64,000 bases of DNA from the NCBI GenBank assembly GCA_023101885.1, contig JALPQD010000638.1:121077-185076 (forward strand). The letters are read 5' to 3'. The position numbers and the translations under genes are program-made. Origin of the DNA: Typhlomys cinereus. Lineage: Eukaryota; Chordata; Mammalia; Rodentia; Platacanthomyidae. Shown piece after piece: positions 1 to 18,080 of this stretch (its first letter is position 1; each line of letters starts with the position of its first letter). The notes under the pieces are model-generated. The model was not told the origin of the DNA, ran no database searches, and saw nothing but the letters and a program-made list of their open reading frames with translations.

Positions 1-166
1 GTCTTGAGCTGCCCCCCCCCCCACCTGCTAGCCCTTCCCAGCTCATTTAGCAGCTAGGTGGGGACAGCAAGGCTGCTGACTGCCCCCGCGTCACTGCTTG
101 AGAGATACGGTTGCCAAGTGCAGGGCAGAGGTGAGCCTCAGACATCCTCAGGCCGTCAGCCCCTAA

Positions 167-2842
<2,676 letters not shown>

Positions 2843-2966
2843 GTGTTCCCGCAGGGACAGGTGCCAAAGGGCGTGGGAAGCGAACCGCTTTGCCGGCAGC
2901 ATCAGCCAGTGCATGAGCCTCGAGGTGCATCCCAGCAGCATCTCGGTGTCGGAGCACAGTCGAGTG
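2843..2966 (+). CDS. PLXNA4: PLXNA4 exon 2 of window: PSI domain 1, second part
   Basis: The acceptor is TTACGCAG; the first G completes Met, then the frame reads [19 protein letters not shown] and on to [10 protein letters not shown]. It supplies the remaining cysteines of PSI 1 and the linker into the first IPT domain. The donor is GTGAGC at 2967. Length is 124 bases (1 + 41 codons), so the exon ends in phase 0 and joins the next exon as ...HSRV-LSLVV. The rest of the reading frame beyond this donor is intronic. Confidence 0.93.
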
Positions 2967-4814
<1,848 letters not shown>

Positions 4815-4911
4815 ACTGGTTTGGCCTAGAGCTGCAGCTGAGGTCCAAGGAGACCGGGAAGATCTTTGTCAGCACCGAGTTCAAGTTTTACAACTGCAGC
4901 GCCCACCAACT
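4815..4911 (+). CDS. PLXNA4: PLXNA4 exon 4 of window: first IPT/TIG domain, part 2
   Basis: After acceptor TTTTCAG the frame reads (D)[19 protein letters not shown] and ends [13 protein letters not shown]. It completes the first IPT domain; the cysteine in FYNCSAHQL leads into PSI 2, and NCS is a glycosylation sequon. The exon is 97 bases and ends with CT, the Leu codon being completed by the next exon. The donor is GTAAGC at 4912. Confidence 0.93.
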
Positions 4912-5704
4912 GTAAGCACCTCTCAAAAGAAGCCGGTCTGGGTGCGGGTGCTGGGGTCCCCTCCTGTCTCGACGCTTCTGGGGCCCGTCTTCCCAGGGGA
5001 CCCCGCATGTGTCAAGTTGAGCAGCGTCAGTCTCATGCAGTTACCCTTCATTCCGACCCCCTCACACTTCATGCCCAACTCAGGGAGTCATGACCCAGAG
5101 CTGGAAGGAAAGCTCTCCAGTGTAGACGGTCGTCATGGCTTCGAAGGAAGAGGTTGGCAGTGAGTGGAGTTTAGTCTCAGTCCTGTAACCAAACAAGACA
5201 CTCAGAGCTCAGAGCCAGATGTGTACATAGGTTCTCACGTGGGTGCAGCATGAGGCCAGAAGGGCTGGAGGGACGGAGGGAGCCTCCACTCCAGTATGCA
5301 ACAGATCCACCCTCAAGTTGGAGAGCGAGAGAGCAGACCACCCAAACCTCCACCCTCTGCAGCGGCTGAGCCCGGCGTAGCGCATCCTTACTCGTTGCGC
5401 GCATCCTCCCGGTAGGAAAAACGGAGGCGCAGAATCTGGGATCTTACACACTGGGTTAGAGAGCGGAAACATGGTTCTTGCTGTGGGTCACGCGGGTGCT
5501 TCCTCACCACGGATGGACAGTAAAGGGAGAGGTCAGCACGTACCAGAGGGACTAATCGCGCATTCCCTGGCCCCTCCTTCTCATTTCCCAGGAGCATTAG
5601 GCTTGATCCTCACTCTGTTTTCATTTACTTGCCAAGTTAACATACAATCAGGAACCAACTAGTAAGGAGCCCACGAGTTAACGTTGTCCTAGGCTCAGCA
5701 ACTA

Positions 5705-5772
5705 GAGCCGTGGGCATGGCGGCCGTGGGCATGGCGTGCCGTGGGCATGGCGTGCCGTGGGCATGGCGTGCT
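5705..5772. repeat. Tandem repeat, about 16-bp unit, 4 copies
   Basis: Four copies of a unit containing CCGTGGGCATGGC lie in tandem within the intron. Confidence 0.85.
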
Positions 5773-6329
5773 CTGCAGTCACAGCTGGGGTGGGATCTGT
5801 TTGCTGGGCATTAAAATAGACAAGTGAGCCGTCCATTGTATCTGCTCTTCTCTAATCTTGATTTTGGATGAGAATCATCTGCTGGAGTTTTGGCATCTTC
5901 ACAGTACTCAAGGAAGTAGACACGTCTGGGCGGTGTCGGGACAACTGGAATGAAATGTGGGAGAGACAGAGCAAGGGGTGGGATGCAGGGCAGGGCTAGG
6001 AATGGAAGCGCAGGACGAGTGAAGTGGAACTGGTTGAAAGCCTTCCTCTCTGCTGCACGGACAGCTAGCCCAGCTGGGACGGAGCCTGTCGGCCACCACC
6101 CCATGCAGCGGTGACAGAGCCACGGTCTGTGCCAGCCATCTCCGTGACAGTCACGCGTGATGTCACCATATTCAGTGAATCATTTCTATGGCAACACAGA
6201 TGCTGTCACGGGCGGCGTGTTTTTACCAGCAAGGAAAAGAAAACCACAGGTCTCCTTGACAGCAAAGAGCATTTCATCGCTAAACAGGATCTGTCCCTCT
6301 CACTCCGGGAAGACGCAGCCCCAAGCTTT

Positions 6330-6420
6330 TAAATGTAAACTGAGGCCCAGAGATAATAAGCATCACAAGGCAGTGACAAGGTTAGGCAGCGGGCCAGGTT
6401 TAAGGCACATTTAGAACCCA
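6330..6420 (+). repeat. MIR-like SINE fragment
   Basis: Features of the MIR core are visible: AAACTGAGGCCCAGAGA, then a degraded segment matching the 'cacaaggtcacacagc' type region, and a final TTTAGAACCCA. Divergence is high, as expected for this ancient mammalian family. The call is by eye. Confidence 0.45.
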
Positions 6421-6772
6421 ACAATTTCCATTTTTCTTTAGTCCTTCGTCTTGACAAACCTCAGGCAGTCAGCGAGTACATGAAAGAGCTTTGGCCTGCT
6501 CTCAGAAAGTCAAGGAACTGGTCTTGACTGGCCTGGGGACAATGGGGTGTGCATGGCCCCGGGCAGCTCATGCTGGGGTTATCAGCCAGGGATCCCTGAA
6601 CCGACCCCCACCACGCAGATGTACCAGGAGCCCCACCAGGTGGCGCCAGATTACAGACCTGGTTCCATTCACAACAGAGGCGTCTAATTCTTAAAAGGTC
6701 AGTCTGGAGAAAGGAGGAAGAGGAGGAAGACTGGCACCCCAGTACTCTTCTATCACAATGGCCTAAGCAGGC

Positions 6773-6828
6773 GCTCTCTCTCTCTCTCACACACACACAC
6801 GCACACGCACACGCACATGCACACACAG
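6773..6828. repeat. (TC)n(CA)n microsatellite
   Basis: A TC run passes into a CA run with GCACAC interruptions. Confidence 0.95.
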
Positions 6829-7376
6829 CATAGCACTCAAATACTATTTAAGCAATTGAAATAACAGGTGATTTACTCTCTTGAAAATAATGATCACCAT
6901 TGTTCTTTCCAAAATCATTTTCTGTGTGAAACCTCACTGGCCTCAGACAGCCCTGAGAACTAGACAGGAATGCTTTGTTATAGACAGACAGAGAGACTTC
7001 AGAGCAGAGGGAGGGGCTTGCTCAGGGAGACCCCAGGGCTAGAAGTGAGACGGCATCAGACCTGCCTGACACCCTTCTGTGCTCTTGGCTGCTGTGTGAT
7101 CAGCATGGTATGTTGGCATGTGTTTAAACACCAGCAATCAGAAAAAAAAATCTAGTTTGCAGGTTTACCAATTTCTGTGGTCGTAATGTTCCCACCATAG
7201 CCAATTTCAGGCTATCAGCATGAAATTCCAGCTTTCAAATTCCTGAAAACACAAACCAATCCTGGCTTAGCTCACCATTGCTTCCTGAGTTAACTGATCC
7301 CCAAACAGTCCGAGTTTATCTCTAATTGTCTGGCCCCATGAGCATCTTGGATGGAAAAGCCAGTCTGCGGCTCTGA

Positions 7377-7772
<396 letters not shown>

Positions 7773-9849
7773 TAAGCCTGTGCATTCAGGAGTTTGACGT
7801 GCACGTGGTTAAGACTTACAGCTCAGAGAAGAGAGACCCAACCAGACAGGTCGGAAGAGCCCTTAGCTTGCTTTAGCCTCTTTCTCCTCCAATAGATACT
7901 TTTCATGCCAACTTTTTTTCCAACCCAAAAATTCATGATTCTTTGACTCTGACTGGGTGAGTGGCCTTGTAAAAAGAGAGAGAAATACAGAGAAATTCAT
8001 CCACTGGGACGATCACGGCATTGCCAGAGTCCTTTCTATCATCTAGTGGAAGCTCCGTCCCCAAGCCTGGCCCACTTTGTCACTGAGAGTGGAATGCCGC
8101 ACTCACCTTTCCTTTCTGTGACGCTGACATTCCCCGTGGCCCCGCGTGCCTAGTTCCATGAAGCTTCCTGGACAGTTTCTTTCTTCTGACTGATGCCCTT
8201 TATGCCCAGTGGTGGCCAGTTGGGGCAGACACATGAGACCTTATGCGCTCATTCAAATTACACATGCGCACACAGACACACATTCCCTCTTGGTCTACCT
8301 CTTAGAAAATACGCGAATACGAGTAAGTAGCCGGTGCTTCCACGCACATGACAGCTTCTCTGGCATCGTCTCCCCGGTGCTGGCTACAAGCCACTTAAGG
8401 CGAGGACCACATTGCGTCTTTAAATCCTCATCCTTCTATCTCCATATGAATGCTCGAAAACAAGTGTCCTGTGTCCTCTGCCTGAGTCCAAGCAGTGGAT
8501 GTCGTGTCTGCCTGTCTGCACCAGAGGTCACAACATGGAGTTTCTGGGTTCACCGGTCCTGACAACTGTATTGGTCGCCCTCATAGCCAAACATAAAAAG
8601 GGAAACTTTGAGTGATTAAATGGATAAACCTGACCTTTCACTCCTCTTTTCTGAAATGATATGGATTCTATGCAATCAAGAGTAGAGACGCTCTATACTG
8701 ACAGAGGTATAGGCAGCCCCATAACAAGCATTTAAGACAGACCTACTCAGCCAATGTGGGAGTCACGTCCCCACCGTGCTAGGACACTCCAGGCAGAATT
8801 TTCCTGAGTCCTGGGCATGTGGGATGCTTCTCTGTTCTTTCGGGACACTGGAACTTAATTTCAGGCCTGGAATTCTGCGAGAGTTTGAAACTCACCTTCT
8901 CACTCAGAGAAAGGAACATAAGAGCCGCAGCCTCGGGCTTGTAGCAGAGTGTAGGAGCAGCAGGAGGATGGTGCCGGGAGCGTGCTGTGGAGGGCCGGCA
9001 GGAAGGAGGGCGGCAGGGGAGACTGACCTGAAGTCTCAGCAACCGACCTTCATGATGTCGTCAGAAACGCTAAGGCCGCCTAGTAACCCAGTTGGAGGAG
9101 GGTCCTGAGCCCTGAAGTTGGTGAAGAAGGAACTGACAGGGAGCGACTCTCTTTCTTTCTCTTGGGCACCTGGCACGACTGACAGCTGGAGCAAGGGCCA
9201 GCCAGCATCACAGGAAGCAAGACAAACTGCCAGTCTTCAGAGGCTGAGCCCAGAAAGCCTGTTGAAAGCAGGCCCGAGCACACATCACTGAAGCACAGTT
9301 CCCCTTGGGCACCAGGCGGAGCCCCAAGCCTTACAGAGCCTTGACTGGAGAGACCCCGAGGACGGTGGGGGGCTGCATCTCTTTTCAGCCTCAGGGTCCG
9401 TCTGTGCTGCCAGTGCCTTGGCTGGAGACCAGGTCACTGTCTCCTTCATCTCCCTGTCTCCCCCTGGGATTAGTTGGGTGGCTGCTCTGCTCCTGCCGGG
9501 CACGCCGGCCCAGACACAGGAGTGGCTGCTGGCTATGTGGGAAGCCAGTTCTGTCCAGCTGCCAGCTTGACTCAACAGAGGAAGCAGAGGACTGTGTCCC
9601 GGCACGGTAGCGTGGGACACTTCTTTAACTTCCTGAAGTACTGCTGCAGTTCTTCAGAACCTTTCCTGACGTTGGAAAACGAGCAGAGATACATGCGCCG
9701 GACGCGTGTAAGGCCCAGCCCTTCAGTCAGGAGCCTGGCTGCCTGGCTGCAAATCCATCACTATCTTTCACATTCTCAGTCAGCCCTGTCCCTGCCGTGA
9801 CCTGCTGGAAACAGGTACAATTGGCTGGCTGAACGGTGGCACTCAGGAG

Positions 9850-10830
9850 GAGCCACACATCCGTAGACACTCAGGACAAGCTGCACATCCGTAGACACTC
9901 AGTACTAGCCGCGCACTCTAGACACTCAGTACTAGCCGCACATCCATAGACACTCAGTACTAGCTGCACACTCTAGATACTCAGTACTAGTCGCGCACTC
10001 TAGACACTCAGTACTAGCCGCACACTCTAGACACTCAGTACTAGCCGCACACTCTACACACTCAGTACTAGCCGCACACTCTAGATACTCAGTACTAGCT
10101 GCACACTCTAGACACTCAGTACTAGCCGCGCACTCTAGACACTCAGTACTAGCCGCGCACTCTAGACACTCAGTACTAGCCGCGCACTCTAGATACTCAG
10201 TACTAGCCGCACATCCATAGACACTCAGTACTAGCTGCACACTCTAGATACTCAGTACTAGTCGCGCACTCTACACACTCAGTACTAGCCGCGCACTCTA
10301 GACACTCAGTACTAGCCGCACACTCTAGACACTCAGTACTAGCCGCACAATCTAGACACTCAGTACTAGCTGCACAATCTAGACACTCAGTACTAGCCGC
10401 ACATCCATAGACACTCAGTACTAGCCGCACATCCATAGACACTCAGTACTAGCCGCACACTCTAGACACTCAGTACCAGCCGCGCACTCTAGACACTCAG
10501 TACCAGCCGCGCACTCCAGACACTCAGTGCCAGCCGCGCACTCCAGACACTCAGTGCCAGCCGCGCACTCTAGACGTCTACTCAGTACTAGCCGCGCACT
10601 CTAGATGTCTACTCAGTACTAGCCGCGCACTCCAGACACCCAGTACTAGCCGCGCATCCATAGACACCCAGTACTAGCCGCGCGCTCCAGACACCCAGTA
10701 CTAGCCGTGCGCTCCAGACACCCAGTACTAGCCGCGCGCTCCAGACACCCAGTACTAGCCGCGCGCTCCAGACACCCAGTACTAGCCGCACACTCGTAGA
10801 CACTTAATACTAGCCACACATTCGTAGATT
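9850..10830. repeat. Minisatellite, 27-bp unit, about 36 copies
   Basis: The unit contains GACACTCAGTACTAGCCGC followed by a GCACTCTA or ACATCCATA variant. The palindromes AGTACT and TCTAGA recur in most copies. Variants are interspersed, and some copies near 10570-10615 carry a short insertion (GTCTA). Because 27 is a multiple of three, the minus strand reads as nonapeptide repeats (CAASTECLE); this is a by-product of the period and not evidence of a gene. Confidence 0.95.
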
Positions 10831-11339
10831 TTCTAGCTATAGTGCAGGTCTTAGTGCCTTCCCAGGGCTTTGCCATGAACATCACCTGAAAACTTGCTAG
10901 AAATTCAGATTCTTGGGTCTCATCCCTGATTTTGCTGAAGATAGAGAACCACTGTCAGATGGCATTAGTCAGTTCTCCAAACCTCCTGCAGCTGCCCATC
11001 ATTCACTGCTGATATCTGCAGTTACCCGGATGTCAACAAGGCTACAGAGAACTCGTGCCTCCGGAAAGCTGACTGGTTTGCTGTCTGTAGAGAATTAGGG
11101 CCTGTGAGCATGTTGACATCCAAGGCCACGTGGCCACGCCATAGACGTGGTCACGAAGGTTCTGATGTGACTGGATCAGTGCAAGTCCAGGTGGAGGGCC
11201 TGCCCCTGGACGATGGCTCAGCAGGGCCATTTTCTGACAAAATCCCAGCAGTGTTTAAGGCTTACCTGCCGCTCCTGCCACAGGCCGCTAGGCACTTTCA
11301 AGCGCAGACCTGACAAGGGAGATGGTCATGCTGGATGCC

Positions 11340-11520
11340 TCTCAGAAATAGGAACATTAGTAACTAACACCTTTGGACATTGATTGAATATGAAATACTT
11401 TATTCGTATATAGATTTCATTTAGTTTTAATTACTTACAAGGAGATTCAGTTATAGACAAACTGAGGCTTAGTTTTCTCATGTTCATAAAATGTGCAGAT
11501 GTTAGGCGTCAATCCAAAGT
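11340..11520 (+). repeat. MIR/L2-like ancient repeat remnant
   Basis: An AT-rich block is followed by GACAAACTGAGGCTTAG, the hallmark of the MIR core region. It is highly diverged, so the family assignment is tentative. Confidence 0.4.
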
Positions 11521-13021
11521 GGCCTCAGGTGAGCTCACATCTCAGCTTCTGAAGAACATATACAATGCATGCGTCCACATATGCGCACACAAACACTTGC
11601 ATATAGACACACAAAAGCGCATACAGGCATGAAGACATATGCACATGCACACATGTGCACCCCCTACAAAGCACATGCACGGGCGTGCACACATGCACGC
11701 ACACTCAAGAAATGTGCAGCACTCGTGTTAACAATTAGCTCACCCTGCCCTCATGGCACAATCTCTGCAGGCGCCTCTCTCATATCATTTGTCAATCAGG
11801 CATCACTGACACAGTTTTCAGGCAAGACAGTGAATTCCAATTGAGCCATCTCTCAAGCAGTTTTAGGGGCACTAAGCCAAACCTTTCCTCCGCCCGTAGC
11901 CCCACAATTCTCTGATTGCATGGGTTGTATCGGGCCGGGATGTGATATTAACAGGCAGTGTGAAGATGCACAGCCTTCAGCCTTGAAAACTCATCTCCCT
12001 CCATGGCTAAGCCAGCCTAGTGAGATATAGATACGTAAATATTTTCTTTGCACTCCTTCCCAAGGGAAAGATAGAACCAAATAAATCCGATTAGTTTCTC
12101 AGAATACTGGCTACTCTATCTCTTCTCTCTGAAGTCCAGTAGGTAAGGATAATGCTATTCCACGTGGGAGGTCATTCTGAGGAGTAACAGGTCTGCAGCA
12201 CAGAATCTGGCAGAGCAAACGAAACCAAGTGGGCAGCAAGGCCCTGAGAGCCACAGGGCACTGCCCAAGGCATGCCTGCGCAGCAGCCGCTGCTTTCTTT
12301 TGCCTGCAAATAGAAGAAAAATCCTCTCTTTTCTGATCCCAGTGCAGTCATCAAATAAGCAAGGCTAAAAACATGCTTTTTTCTTCTGAGATAATCTTGA
12401 GCCTATATGGACATTGGAGAAGACCCTAATTGTTTTCTGCTTTTAAAAGTCCCAAAAGAGCATGGTCAAGTTTTCTTAATTTTTAGACTACTCTTTTAAA
12501 GCGATTCATACAGATACTTATGACCTCTGCTCATGACTCATCAACCTCAGGCTGGACTGGTTTAACCCAGCCAACAACACACCCACACACGTGTATCTAC
12601 AACCCCTCCTTGCATTGGGGGGGGGCGGGGAGGGGGAGAAAGAGATCGTGTCTGAAATTCCTACAGAAGCCAACTCCACAAATAATCAAGTCCTCTGTAA
12701 CCTACACACAGTCTCTCTTACCCCTTAAATCATCTTTGGATTCTTTATTTAGAGAATAACTGCAATCTGTATTCCAGTACAGAGTAATTTTGAACAAATA
12801 TTGGTCCTTGGTTGATGAAATCTATAGACATAAGGCTCTATGGGAAGGTTTTTGTCATCAAAGTTAAAAGGATTCTATGACTTGTTTACTACCTCAGACA
12901 TGCTTCCTAAAGCCACTTTTATGATCTTGCTACTGAAATTTAAATTTATTCTCTGAGCTCATTAGAGAAACAGCTCATCCTTTAAACTGTTGTGAATTTC
13001 AATCTCTCTCCCCTTCTATAA

Positions 13022-13668
13022 ACACATGTGTGCGCTCACACACACACACACTCACTCACACACATGCACACATACACACATGCACTCACATGCACACACA
13101 TGCACACATACACACTCACACGCATGCACACACTCACATGCACACACACTGATACACACATGCACACACTCTCACATGCACGCACACACTCACATGCACA
13201 CATACACACGCACACATACACACTCACACACTCACACTCACACACTCACACGCACACACTCACACGCACACACTCACACGCACACACTCACACGCACACT
13301 CACACATGCACACATACACACTCACACACATACACACTCACGCACACACTCACACGCACACACTCACATGCACACTCACACACGCACACATACACACACA
13401 CACTCACACGCACACACACGCACACACTCACACGCACACACTCACACGCACACTCACACACGCACACATACACACTCACACGTGCATACACTCACATGCA
13501 CACTCACATACACACTCACACGCACACACTCACATGCACACACTCACATGCACACTCACACACACACACTCACACGTACACACTCACATTCACACACGCT
13601 GACACACTGACACACACGCACACACACTCACATGCACACACTCGCACGCACACACTCTCACATGCACA
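13022..13668. repeat. Long CA-rich array (CACACTCACA-type), about 650 bp
   Basis: An imperfect alternating purine-pyrimidine array of CA dinucleotides is punctuated by CACTCACA, CACGCACA and CATGCACA. It has local higher-order periods of about 14-40 bases. It is open in several frames on both strands, giving His/Thr-rich or Val/Cys-rich pseudo-ORFs that are not genes. Such sequence can adopt Z-DNA. Confidence 0.95.
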
Positions 13669-15567
13669 CCTTTATATGTCAGTGTTTTTCTATCGTACAT
13701 TAAAAATCTAATTGTTGTATTCGATGTTGATTTTTAGTCACTGACAGCACACGTACCCTTTGCTGCGGGAACCCTGGGTTTTTCTAAAGTCTGTGTTTTT
13801 TTCTGGCTCTCAGTATATGAGAGACTTGTCAAGAGGCCTTCAGGGAACGAAGTAAAAGTGCAGTAAAGAGCAATCTATGAGCCAGCCGCTTGAAGGACTG
13901 ACTGTTGGCCACTGCCCATCTGTCTTGGGACAGTTAGGATCCTGGCCATCAACAGAAATGCTACCTACCAAAGTCTTCCTCTGCAGCCACCTAACAGACC
14001 CTGGGGTTGTCCCAGCTCTCAGACGACAGGTCTCCATAGGAAATCCCTCTGGGTCCAACTCCATGAAATCCTCATGGCTTCTTGGTAGATGAGGTCGGGT
14101 CCACTGGGCGATCCCATGGCTTCAAAAGCAGCCCGGCACTGGGAACCAGCCCCTCGAGTCTCCTGACAGCCAGAAGCAAGCCTCCTCGTCCCCCACCAGC
14201 CTCCAAGGACAGGCCAACAGAAAGCAGCATCGAGACCCTTTTATCTGCTGCTTCTTCACCTCTCGCTCCTACAAAGAGCCGCCAAGTACCCACCGTGCAT
14301 CCGACCCAGCATGAAGACGCGGATGTGGGCGGAGCAGTACTCGCAGCGCAGTAAGGGAAGCGAGCCTGCAGGAACTGCTCCCTGGCTGCAGGACCACCGT
14401 GGGGCAGACAGCGAAGCGGACGAGCAGGCCAGCCTTACGGAAGCTGAGTCAAACTAGAAGACCAAGAGACTAGCTGCGTGGTTATGTGGAGGCCCGGCAG
14501 GGAGCGGAGAGGGGGAGGAAGCTAGACTCGGACTGGCAGAAAGTCTTGTACAAAGACCTAGAAGTAGAGCCAATAAGGGAAATGGCGCCCAGAGCTCCCT
14601 GTGTGTCCCGTATGACGTGGCCAGATATGCAAGGGTCAGCAGGCCTAGAGACCAGTCAGACTGCGCTGGCTCTACAGCTGGAACCAGAAAAGAGAAGGGA
14701 CCATGTAGGTCCACACCATGCGGAAGCCGCTGACCACATGGTGAATCTCTGGCGGAGACAGCTGGTTCAACACTGCCTGTGCGGCTCAGGCTTCAGACAG
14801 GGGAGGCCTCTGGCATCCGGAGAGGACAAGGCTTCTCCTTGGACGTGCTCATACCCTGCAGAAGCCCAGCGGTCTCAGTCCCAGGGCAGCAAATGCCAGC
14901 CGTATCTTCATGAGACAAGTCCTCAGTGTCCAGGAGCCAGTCCCAGGGGACAGGAGGGCAGGGCTCTCCCCGCAGGAGCTAACAGTCAGGGTGGCCTGGG
15001 ACCTGGTCTTCCAGACCCCGAGCTAAAGAAAGCCGACTTGCCCACCTGCCCTCCCCGTCCTTCCACCTCGTTCCTGTTTGGGTTTTGTTTTCCAAAGCAA
15101 GGCGGCTTTTCACGCAGGGCCTGGTAATGAAAAAAGATAAAGAGCCAGAGCTGCGCTTGGAGGGCTTGATGCCCTGCGGGAAAGGCCGGCTCATCTGGAG
15201 CGGGCATACTGAAGCTGCCCATAACCACCGGCCACCTCCAGCGTGTGGCAGTGTGAGGGTTGGGGTAAAGCCAGAGGTGGGAACACGGGCACACGCAGGC
15301 TCACGCAGGCTCATTCATCCAGTGCCTGCAGGTGCGTGGAGATAAATTCCCAAGCTAAACACAGCCAGACTAGGACAGTTTGCAGCATGGTCCGTTTCAG
15401 AGCCCAGGCGGTAGGAGCGCGTTCGTCCTCCTCACTGACCTGCCGTGCCCCTGACGTGAGGGACAGCCCGTCTCCCGGGTGTCCCCTCCCCGGAACAGGA
15501 GGGTGTGCCCTGGCTTGTGTGCGCAGGAAGCTACAGCCGAGGCTTGATGGCCCTCTCTTCTCCCCAG

Positions 15568-15768
15568 GACTGTCCACAGCTGGTGCCCACGGAGGAGATC
15601 CTGATCCCAGTCGGGGAGGTGAAGCCAATCACACTCAAAGCGCGAAACCTGCCGCAGCCGCAGTCGGGCCAGCGGGGCTACGAGTGCGTCCTCCGCATCC
15701 AGGGGGCCGTGCAGCGGGTACCTGCCCTGCGCTTTAACAGCTCCAGCGTCCAGTGCCAGAACAGCTCG
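15568..15768 (+). CDS. PLXNA4: PLXNA4 exon 6 of window: second IPT/TIG domain, part 1
   Basis: After acceptor TCTCCCCAG the frame reads [20 protein letters not shown], then [20 protein letters not shown] and [20 protein letters not shown] to QCQNSS. It makes the front of the second IPT domain; sequons are visible at NSS in two places. The exon is exactly 67 codons, phase 0 at both ends, with donor GTAAGAG at 15769. Confidence 0.94.
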
Positions 15769-16021
15769 GTAAGAGGGGCGCGCCCAGCGGGCCCGCCCTC
15801 ACCCGTAGGCTGCACCCGCAGACCCCAGCAGACCCAGGAGCAGGAGTTAGGGCAGCACCCTAAGGCCCTGAGCCCGCACTTCCGGGGAGACGGCCCTCGA
15901 GAGGACCCTACTGGCAAAGCTTGTCATTTCGGGGTCCCTTCTGAGGTTACAGAGCATATTTTTGCCTTCGTGGAAACTTAGACAAAGGTAGTGAGCTCCA
16001 TTCAATACCTGCTTCCCACAC

Positions 16022-16055
<34 letters not shown>

Positions 16056-16056
16056 C
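16022..16056. repeat. (TG)n(CG)n microsatellite
   Basis: An alternating TG run changes to CGCGCG at its 3' end; this is potential Z-DNA sequence. Confidence 0.95.
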
Positions 16057-16709
16057 CCGTGCACTACAGGGCAATGCCAGCAGGAGGGTGGACAGGAGGG
16101 TGGGAAGAACCCGAGCATTTCAGGAGCCGTAAGGGTTAAACCTTCCCAGAATGGCAGACAGAAGCACGAGGTGTTTAATTATAATTCTAGCCCAGAGAAG
16201 ATCTTTTTATCTGCCAACTCCCTGTCTCTGTCTGTGGGGGGTCAGCTCGAAGATGGGGAACCTGACAAAGGTGTTGAGGGAAGCTAATTCGCCTGGGAGA
16301 GATAAAGAGAATCTGGGCCTCTTATCAGGGAGCTGTCAGATTCTGGGGTCACAGGCGCTTGATAGAATTTGTAATCGGCGGAAGGCCGCCCAGCGCACCG
16401 GGAAGCCAGGCTGGGAAGAACCAAGCACGGCAAGGAGGAAAGCGGGTAGCGTGCCTTTCAGAGTTAAGTGGCCAGTGGCTGGGCGTGGGCAGCCCTCGAG
16501 AGGGGCCTACCTAGGGGTCTGCACAGGGGCCCGGTGACTGACCATTGCGAGGAGCCTTCAGGCTTGGCATCCTCTGTAAGGTCAGCAGAACAAGAAAAAG
16601 TAGACTCTGCCCAGTCGGAAGCCTTTCTCCTGAGGTCATAGTGGATCATCTGGACAGCAGTGGACACGTCTCCCAGATGGACACTGACCCCAGTGAGGTT
16701 CACGTGCAG

Positions 16710-16815
16710 AAGGAAAGGACGCATTCAAAAAACAAATAAATAAGGAGAGTAATTGAGGAAGACGTCTAAGGTCACCCTCTGTCCTCTACATACGCAGTTA
16801 CACATGTGCACTGGT
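16710..16815 (+). mobile_element. B3/B2-type rodent SINE, 3' part
   Basis: An A-rich stretch (CAAAAAACAAATAAATAAGG) is followed by GAGAGTAATTGAGGAAGACG and then a 'gtcctctacatac ... acacatgtgcac' tail. This order (A-rich, GATTGAGGAAGACA-like, dinucleotide-rich tail) matches the 3' end of rodent B3 elements as I recall them. The 5' tRNA-related head is not recognisable. It is one of the clues to a rodent genome. Confidence 0.6.
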
Positions 16816-17286
16816 AGCCACAGGAACGCCGTCACAAAAAAGGAAGAAAAGAGAGGGGAAGGGAGGAAGAAAGGAAGGGAGGGAGGAAGCTACGTGCCCA
16901 TAGCCACGTGTCCTGGTCCAGACTCGGGGATAGAGGAACAAAAGGGGAGCCGTCTTTGGTCCCCTAGACGCATGGACCTTGCTACCAAAAGACACGGCTC
17001 TTCCTGGGACGCCCTAGAATACAGTCAGAAAGATGACAGCGGCAGACCCAGGCTGGGGGCTGGCAGGCCGGACACCGGGAGAGCAACAGCTGCTGACTTA
17101 AGGGACAAGGGCAAGCGCAGGACTTCGGCAAGAGAGACAGGTGACATGAGCCTGGTCAGATCACAGACAGCCCTAGGTGGCTCCTGAGGGCTTAAGGGCC
17201 AGAAGTCAGGGAAAGGGCGTTGTGGGGTTCCTTTGGGCAGCACAAAGGGTCTCTCTGCGCCCAGCTGCCTGTGACAGAGCCCTTAA

Positions 17287-18080
<794 letters not shown>

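Noticed and set aside
9932..10885. Minus-strand Cys-rich nonapeptide-repeat proteins (CAASTECLE)
   Set aside because: A by-product of a 27-bp repeat (nine codons).
13026..13711. His/Thr-rich 194- and 227-codon frames
   Set aside because: Produced by the CA-rich array; no coding evidence.
14486..15127. 213-codon forward frame in the 8-kb intron
   Set aside because: The composition is that of GC-rich intron, and I see no domain or splice partner. A chance frame is likely.
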